Below, one piece after another: positions 6,101 through 10,092 of a DNA stretch of 10,092 bases; position 1 is the first letter of the stretch; each line of letters starts with the position of its first letter. The stretch covers positions 1 through 10,092 of the forward strand of contig JAKQBU010000294.1 of assembly GCA_029573975.1 (NCBI GenBank), given 5' to 3'. The DNA is from Planctomycetota bacterium (GTDB taxonomy: Bacteria; Planctomycetota; Phycisphaerae; Sedimentisphaerales; SM23-30). The position numbers and the translations under genes are program-made. Under the pieces are notes generated by a model. That model saw nothing but the letters and a program-made list of their open reading frames with translations, had not been told where the DNA came from and did not search any database.

Positions 6101-9100
6101 GGCCGCGAACGGCGCCGGGTAACTCTGCCAGAGGTTATCGCCGATAAGCTGGCGGGTAATCAGGCCGTTATCGCCCAGAATCACATCCGCGCCATCGCCG
6201 CCGCTGATCGTGTCGTTCCCATCCGCTCCCGCGGCGAGATTGTGGCCGCCGATCAGGTCGTCGTCGCCCTCGTCACCGTAGAGATCATCGTCGCCCTGCT
6301 GGCCGAGGATGAAATCATCGTCCGCGCCGCCATGAATGGTATCATTTCCGCCGCCGTCCGCCGGGCCGAAATCAATCGAAACAAAGGATTCGTGCACCGG
6401 CAAGGCGGGATTATACTGGCCGTGATCGCCCAGCAGAATGTCGCAGCCGGCATCGCCGAAGAGGGTGTCATCCGCAGTACCGCCGAAAATCACATCGTCA
6501 CCCGCCCCGCCATAGATCGTATCCCTGCCGCCTGAAGTCGGGTCAATGGTCATCGCCAGCGAAATGGTCGAGACCGAGCCCTCGGTGGTATAATTCACCC
6601 GGCCATTATCACCAAACAGAAGATCATCTCCCAGACCACCGGTAAGCGTATCGTCTCCTGAACCACCCCATATCACGTCCACGCCATCGCCGCCATCGAG
6701 GGTATCATTGCCGGTTGCTTCCGGGTCGGTAGTGGCCGCTGAAACCATTAGAGAGATAAGACTATCGGTCGTGTATTCTATCCGGCCATTATCACCAAAA
6801 ATAAAGTCATCGCCCGAACCACCGGAAAGCGTATCGTCTCCCGATCCGCCCCAAATCAGGTCCGTACCGTCGCCGCCGTCGATGGTATCGTTGCCGCCCT
6901 GGTCCGGATGAATCGTGGTAATGGTCGCAGGGCCGCTGCCGCCGGTGAGAATCTGGCCCTCATCCCCGAAAAGGATGTCATCGCCGGCCAGCCCGGAGAT
7001 CGCATCATCACCCAACCCGCCATAGATGATGTCGTTGCCGCTGCCGCCGGTAATCTGATCGCTGCCCGACCCGGTAGAAATGATCAGCGGCAGGGAAGAA
7101 CCGGAGCCATCCACCCAGTCATCATCGGCGGAAGAAAGATCGTCAGATTCCGTGCCGCCGGTGTTCAGAACGAAGGAGCCGTCCTCCTCCGCATCCAGAG
7201 TCACCGTGACATGGTCATTTCCCAGCCCGGTGTGGAGCGTGGTCAGCGTGGCGACGTTATCCCGCCGGTGGGTACTGTCGATGGCAATGGTATCGTCCCC
7301 GGAACCGGTCCAGATGGTAATGCCTTGGGCAAAGCTTCCGTTCGCGGCATCGGCGGTGAAGGTAATGGGCGCCGGGGACAGGCCGGTAATCGCCATCTCC
7401 GCCGCCGGCAGACCGGCAGGAATTTGATCGGTTATCAGCACCGATTCATCGCCGGCGGTGGCGGCCTCATCGGAGATCATCAGCAGATGCGAACCGCTGC
7501 CGGCATCGATGTTCAGCGTACCGGCTATCCCATCCAGAGTACCCGGCAGGAAATCAGTGGATTCTCCCGGACCATAAACAGCCAGAGAGGAAATATAGAT
7601 TCGATCATCCCCGTCATGGAGATTGAGATTCGTGATACCGCTGGTGCTTTGCACATTCACGGCATCGCTGCCGGACCCCAGGCCGATATTCAATGTCTCC
7701 ATCTGGCCGTAGTGGATGCTGCCCGGTATTCCCAGCCCGGCAATCGTCGCAGCCGTCAAGATCAGGCTGGCATCACCGGCATCACCGGCATCACCGGTAT
7801 TGTCCAGATTGAGGGTATCCCGTTCGCCTTCCCCGAACAGAACCAGTTCGCCGGAGATTTCACTGATTAGATGGGCGGTATTATGCAGATCCACGGTATT
7901 GTCGCCGGCCCCGAGATGAAGGATCGTCTTTCCGGTATGGGTGCTGGCCATCGCCACCGTATCCGACGCGGCGCCGAGCGCGATATCCAGTTCGGAAATC
8001 GAAACGTATTGAATGCCGCCGCCCTGCATCCCCAGACCAGCCAAGCTGTCTTGGGTCAGGACGGCCGCACTGATGGTATCCGCCGCTTCCCCGCTGTCAT
8101 CCACTAGCAGGCGATTGGTACCGCTGCCGCCATCGACATAGATCGCAGCGGCTATCTGGTTGAGAGTGCCGCCGCTGTGGGAACCGGTCCAGGCCTGACT
8201 GCCGATCTGAATCATGTCATTGCCATCTTCGGCGGCAACCGTCACCGGTCCTCCCTCGAGGACATTGGTTATATTAATCAGGTCATCGTCGCCGGCAGTG
8301 CGGATGTCCACCTGCCGGGCATCAATCCTGCCGAACCAGTCGATGGTGCCGCCCAGGCCGGGGTCCTGATTTTCATAATCGGCGGATAGATACACCACAC
8401 CGGCGGCCTCCATCGTGCCATTTGCCTCGATCCGCAGATTGTCACCGGCCAGCAGGTAGATATCACCGCCGGAGCTGACGATGCGTACCCCATTCGCCAG
8501 GGTCAGATCGTCACCAGATGCCGCCGAATCGAGGGATTTCAGTACCACGTCGCCGGCTGAGTACACATCTTCCTCAACCCGGATCGGGCTTTGGGCGCTG
8601 ATCTGAATCTCCCCGGCAGCCTGCAAGCCGATCCGAGCCGAGACGCCGCCGATCACCAAAGCTCCCTGGTTGTGGATCCACATCTGGCTCTGCCCGCCAT
8701 CGGCCTCCAGATGATTCACTGCGGTCAGGATCGGATGGGCGGACGAACCGATCCCCTCTCCCGCCAGCAGCAGAGCCGCGGGGGCCAGGATGTTGGCTTG
8801 CTGGGAGACCTCGGCACTGGTAATGGCACCGGAAGCTGAGATCGTCGCCAGGCCCTCCAAAGCCTGGAGTTGCCCCAGGCTCACGCCTCCCTCGCGGGCG
8901 GACAGCAGAATATCCCCGGAACCAGAAACCACCTGCACGATCTGCAAAGGACCATGCATCTCAGTGAGATAAATACTATCCCCGGCGCTGGCCGTCAGAC
9001 GACCAGACCCCTGAGCGGCCGAATCGATCTCCAGGGGATTCTCCGGCGTTCCGATATGGCCGGTCTGGGTATGCAGACGGATATCGGTATGGGCCTTCAG

Positions 9101-10092
9101 ATTGATCATCGTATCGGAGGCGGCTGCCCCGTTCTCCGCAAACGCATCCAGAAGGGATCCGCCGGCGGTCAGGTTGATCGCGGCGCCAGCCGTTATTTTT
9201 CCGATAATCATGTCGCCATTGAGAACTGCTATGGTAACCGAACCGCCCGCCTCGGCCCGCGCTACATGCAGGTCGGAAGCCGGCACCGATTGCCCGGCAT
9301 AGGTCAACACCCCTCCCACCTGCTGCACATGCAAATCGGCCCCAGCCGTGGCCGTGAAAACACTGGCAGGCACCAGTTGAATCCGCAGCCAGCCGGAACC
9401 GCCGGCCGTACCGATGGAGGCATCCGACCGCAAGACCAGATCGCCCAGGGTTCGAACCGCGGCCGTGGTTCCGGACTCATAGCGGTCGGTAATCGAGCCG
9501 CCGGCCTGCAACTGGACATCACCGGCCGTCAGGATCTGATTGATGGAGAGATTGCCTTCCGCTTGCAGGGCGACGCCGGCGCCGGCCTGGGTCGTCACGC
9601 CGCCGGAGGCCTCCACGTTGATATCATCCCATAGCCGGATCGTTACCGTTTCGACCACGTGTTTATTCTGCACCAGCCGGCCGGCCGTCAGATTCACCGT
9701 GCCGGTCTGGTCGGTGGCGTAGTCGGCGACCACCTTTTGCCATAGATCGGCCCGGCTGAAATCCTGAACGGACAGATCCAGAGAACCGGCGGAACCCAGG
9801 TAGCGATACAGCCCGTATTCATCCGTACTAAACTGAACCAGCACGGTCTGCCCGGTTTGCAGCGGTTCCCACTGCGGCCGGCTTCGCTCCGTTTCCGTCA
9901 GGTAATCGGTGGCCAGCTTCCGCCAGCGCGAAGGATCGGAAAAATCTTCCTGCTGTAATTGGATGCCCGAGACCGGCTGGCCCTGATAGAGATACAATTC
10001 ATACTGGATACCTACCACATCGTCCGCCGTGGCCGTTGACAGAATGGCCTTCTGCTCCTGCGTCAGGTTCTCAAAACCCTGGGCGAGATGGA
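3125..10092 (-). CDS. Giant RTX / filamentous-hemagglutinin-like adhesin, 5' end outside the window
   Basis: The frame ends in TGA at 3125-3127 and stays open past the right edge, giving at least 2,321 residues. The GTG at 10018 is an internal Val, since 24 more in-frame codons precede it. Order from N to C: two DFS-x4-W-x-K motifs (about 9950-9700), a filamentous-hemagglutinin-like beta-helix (9700-8300), supra-repeats (8300-7080), RTX calcium-binding nonapeptides GGxGxDxUx in about a dozen blocks (7080-3800), a linker, and a LamG-like C-terminal domain (3562-3128). By family, such proteins are exported, bind Ca2+ to fold as beta-rolls, and act in adhesion or biofilm. The composition is acidic, with only three Cys seen, as expected for an extracellular protein. 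The end (FPPDNT) follows a folded domain directly, so a classical C-terminal type I secretion tail is not obvious. The unseen N-terminus, which could carry a signal peptide or an LEPR-XLL-type motif, would decide the export route. RTX identity is certain; adhesin function is inferred. Confidence 0.93.
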   Translation of the reverse strand, partial: HLAQGFENLTQEQKAILSTATADDVVGIQYELYLYQGQPVSGIQLQQEDFSDPSRWRKLATDYLTETERSRPQWEPLQTGQTVLVQFSTDEYGLYRYLGSAGSLDLSVQDFSRADLWQKVVADYATDQTGTVNLTAGRLVQNKHVVETVTIRLWDDINVEASGGVTTQAGAGVALQAEGNLSINQILTAGDVQLQAGGSITDRYESGTTAAVRTLGDLVLRSDASIGTAGGSGWLRIQLVPASVFTATAGADLHVQQVGGVLTYAGQSVPASDLHVARAEAGGSVTIAVLNGDMIIGKITAGAAINLTAGGSLLDAFAENGAAASDTMINLKAHTDIRLHTQTGHIGTPENPLEIDSAAQGSGRLTASAGDSIYLTEMHGPLQIVQVVSGSGDILLSAREGGVSLGQLQALEGLATISASGAITSAEVSQQANILAPAALLLAGEGIGSSAHPILTAVNHLEADGGQSQMWIHNQGALVIGGVSARIGLQAAGEIQISAQSPIRVEEDVYSAGDVVLKSLDSAASGDDLTLANGVRIVSSGGDIYLLAGDNLRIEANGTMEAAGVVYLSADYENQDPGLGGTIDWFGRIDARQVDIRTAGDDDLINITNVLEGGPVTVAAEDGNDMIQIGSQAWTGSHSGGTLNQIAAAIYVDGGSGTNRLLVDDSGEAADTISAAVLTQDSLAGLGMQGGGIQYVSISELDIALGAASDTVAMASTHTGKTILHLGAGDNTVDLHNTAHLISEISGELVLFGEGERDTLNLDNTGDAGDAGDASLILTAATIAGLGIPGSIHYGQMETLNIGLGSGSDAVNVQSTSGITNLNLHDGDDRIYISSLAVYGPGESTDFLPGTLDGIAGTLNIDAGSGSHLLMISDEAATAGDESVLITDQIPAGLPAAEMAITGLSPAPITFTADAANGSFAQGITIWTGSGDDTIAIDSTHRRDNVATLTTLHTGLGNDHVTVTLDAEEDGSFVLNTGGTESDDLSSADDDWVDGSGSSLPLIISTGSGSDQITGGSGNDIIYGGLGDDAISGLAGDDILFGDEGQILTGGSGPATITTIHPDQGGNDTIDGGDGTDLIWGGSGDDTLSGGSGDDFIFGDNGRIEYTTDSLISLMVSAATTDPEATGNDTLDGGDGVDVIWGGSGDDTLTGGLGDDLLFGDNGRVNYTTEGSVSTISLAMTIDPTSGGRDTIYGGAGDDVIFGGTADDTLFGDAGCDILLGDHGQYNPALPVHESFVSIDFGPADGGGNDTIHGGADDDFILGQQGDDDLYGDEGDDDLIGGHNLAAGADGNDTISGGDGADVILGDNGLITRQLIGDNLWQSYPAPFAAVIRQVTQFYDQDYPYGSDTIRGDAGDDILYGQRGDDTLWGGSGDDEIQGGQGDDTLYGQEGNDILIAHMGTISRAFDDSGQPVVNASGSWHRDVLLEDIGTLTGMMNISSNAGLDTQALLASQMLAADLIVLAGAYQPDGSQAALAGTDTWDTVMLFIDLAEVDNSTLDGGDGDDILFGHRGDDTLSGADGDDVIFGDGALNVVPFATDLPHIYNSLRLVGADSELSVVLADGGSVILNPITLLPDDLNDTAPFHFLPSVGTVLPEAIQDFIRTNNIGPLLRTDGTSLMPYISFVPDILGHTDILNGNDTITGGGGNDMLFGDTGIFYSEITTEPTALQEAREALWNAFHTVLDGLHSLAIDTDTLRHTDSAYVDDHDILLGNDQIDGSEGNDMIFGDNGLIIESFVSALPQDPARYLDQSLQTQNYLYDLQHLVVDFDFTVYQTHYQVLDSLIDSVTGKKKLSKSDLEDPDWHDLILNNDQIFAGAGNDLVFGDDGTVITAVLDTATAGTSETSAQQEALLKSAQATLKANAALCQQALKDHIQLNHDVQDLTFTAAQKKLLVYDHDYDKQMNNNTIHGQDGDDLILGNYGILGIPVLLADTAQDSEALQKDLDQLLLGLGRYADDQFAIQSRTSYTAYHSLDFLNRGGSKDTITLIAGNDAITGDAGDDFILGDSAAATVTWQAADPTLPFGDGTARLLVKNLDFNTQAAQQGRNPDKKTSVLEKDTIDGGTGSSVLYGQWGSDTLTGVSDDNWIYGGSGKDTILSAGKNGGGDLPASGLLPVLSTRLFHAMDPLRRVLADLPAASWGSDNLAFDVLTGNRIAEEQLDSPALTDLGQDSFQLTDAGDNFVSLLGEGTVSDYLEMNLTVTMAKAGKGTLANSYVIFDYVSPTDFKFAGINQKTKKLEIGQCTEDGWIVLSKTSMKFKAGKEYTLKLILHDNTVSLVVNDAKTAGYAFSSRIHGGALGLGTHNAQSRFDNVQIITFPPDNT
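3128..3562 (-). other. C-terminal LamG/jelly-roll-like domain of the adhesin
   Basis: About 145 residues free of RTX repeats contain alternating beta strands: LEMNLTVTM, NSYVIFDYVSPTDFKFAGI, KKLEIGQ, DGWIVLSK, YTLKLILHDNTVSLVVND and GALGLGTHNAQSRFDNVQI. The order (mixed strand, a SYVIFDY strand, a short binding statement, then GLGT and an FDNV end) matches concanavalin A-like/LamG or DUF1080-type domains that often end giant bacterial surface proteins and may bind glycans. It is Lys-richer than the rest of the protein. The ligand is unknown. Confidence 0.6.
3800..7080 (-). repeat. RTX (hemolysin-type calcium-binding) nonapeptide blocks
   Basis: I count roughly 45 GGxGxDxUx-type nonapeptides by eye, grouped into about twelve blocks. 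Each block usually opens with NDTI or a variant and closes with a FGDNG/LGDHG-type turn. The first seven blocks (about 7080-5500) have four to six nonapeptides each; later ones (5190-4320) mostly have only two. The inserts between blocks lengthen from about 20 to about 80 residues. Block six ends in a degenerate LIAHMG instead of the GDNG turn. Confidence 0.9.
6540..6905 (-). repeat. 183-bp tandem duplication within the RTX region (two 61-residue units)
   Basis: The units at 6540-6722 and 6723-6905 align without gaps at a spacing of exactly 183 bp; for example GGCCATTATCACCAAA recurs at 6602 and 6785. Nucleotide identity is clearly higher than between other blocks. At the protein level both contain GGDG-x-D-x-IWGGSGDDTL, then a GDNGR-x-x-YTT turn. 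It is an in-frame, relatively recent duplication. Confidence 0.75.
7080..8300 (-). repeat. Degenerate supra-repeats of about 100-108 residues in the adhesin
   Basis: Units begin near 8300, 7984, 7684 and 7358. Each has the order: acidic D-x-V/I-x-V turn plus STH/STS, a G-x-GDD/N strand, a VDGGSG or IDAGSG turn, a D-x-x-x-x-x-D-x-x-x-x segment, then AGLGM/AGLGI and a final x-ELDI/ETLNI strand. The fourth unit is the most divergent and leads into the RTX blocks. This pattern is common in giant planctomycete-type surface proteins as I recall them. Confidence 0.55.
7769..7795 (-). repeat. Three tandem 9-bp units encoding Gly-Asp-Ala
   Basis: GGCATCACC is repeated three times without change on the plus strand, giving (GDA)3 in the adhesin within one supra-repeat. 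The 9-bp period keeps frame, so slippage would change length in steps of three residues. Confidence 0.8.
8300..9700 (-). repeat. Filamentous-hemagglutinin-like beta-helix region of the adhesin
   Basis: About 465 residues consist of recurring short strands of the type GDVQLQAGGSI, GDLVLRSDASIG, GSVTIAVLNGDMIIGKITAG, INLTAGGSLLD, GDIYLLAGDNLRIEANG and VVYLSAD. Alternating hydrophobic residues broken by AGG/SGG turns are typical of the right-handed beta-helix of FhaB-type adhesins. RTX motifs are absent here. Confidence 0.65.
9703..9954 (-). repeat. Two copies of a DFS-W-K-DY motif at the visible N-terminal side
   Basis: EDFSDPSRWRKLATDYLTE (about 9954-9898) and QDFSRADLWQKVVADYATD (about 9768-9712) are related, and the nucleotides also align. 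Between them lies a GLYRYLGSAGSLDLS segment. Similar Y-R-Y-L-G plus DFS/DYS-x-W pairs recur in giant adhesins as I recall them; more copies may lie beyond the right edge. Confidence 0.55.

Noticed and set aside
5465..7870. Plus-strand open frames of 356 and 320 codons (5465-6535, 6908-7870), and others at 4763-5425 and 8870-9634
   Set aside because: All lie opposite the RTX and beta-helix repeats. GDD/GGSG codons read backwards rarely give stops, which explains their length. Their products show no recognisable domain.
6540..8306. Regular repeats considered as a CRISPR array or DNA satellite
   Set aside because: They are in-frame protein repeats (RTX and supra-repeats) with degenerate third positions and no spacer-repeat alternation.
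10016..10018. GTG as the start of the adhesin
   Set aside because: The frame continues without a stop to the window edge, no Shine-Dalgarno precedes the GTG, and the upstream residues (AQGFENLTQEQKAILS and following) look like normal protein.

Overview
The window looks like a piece of a Gram-negative, probably environmental bacterial chromosome. I cannot name the organism. Two proteins are of a kind I associate mainly with Planctomycetota and related PVC bacteria: a giant RTX/filamentous-hemagglutinin-type adhesin, and a Trp-rich secreted protein of about 290 residues. This placement rests on family resemblance recalled from memory, so it is weak. The right 7 kb is GC-rich, regular coding sequence. 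The left 3.1 kb is visibly more AT-rich and fragmentary, as expected for an accessory segment.

Layout, left to right. Positions 77-382 (minus) hold the N-terminal zinc-finger piece of an ISL3-family transposase, with its ATG and Shine-Dalgarno intact but no catalytic domain. Positions 401-553 show no gene. Positions 554-1435 (minus) encode a secreted protein with a clear signal peptide, a good ribosome-binding site and a plausible sigma-70 promoter; a strong compound hairpin lies over its last codons. Positions 1553-1883 carry no convincing gene but contain two strong intrinsic-terminator hairpins. The second (around 1832-1857) follows a short minus-strand reading frame (1884-2066) that may be the tail of a lost gene. 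Positions 2107-2376 (minus) encode an 89-residue protein with a leader containing a perfect 12-bp stem. Positions 2590-3087 (plus) are the C-terminal remnant of a second, unrelated DDE transposase.

From 3125 to the right edge one minus-strand gene fills the window. Its stop codon is inside, but its start lies beyond position 10092. The visible 2,321 residues run, N to C: two copies of a short DFS-W-DY motif; a filamentous-hemagglutinin-like beta-helical region; three to four degenerate supra-repeats of about 100-108 residues; a dozen blocks of calcium-binding RTX nonapeptides, each closed by a GDxG-type turn and separated by inserts that become longer and more helical toward the C-terminus; and a C-terminal domain resembling LamG/jelly-roll folds. 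The product is best read as a very large cell-surface or secreted adhesin.

No tRNA, rRNA, CRISPR array or complete insertion sequence was seen. I see no metabolic pathway linking the genes. The left part reads as an insertion-scarred gap beside the adhesin gene. Long plus-strand open frames opposite the adhesin are shadows of its repetitive GC-rich codons. I did not find a clearly new biological system; the most distinctive features are the adhesin's modular restarts and the structured leader of the 89-residue gene.
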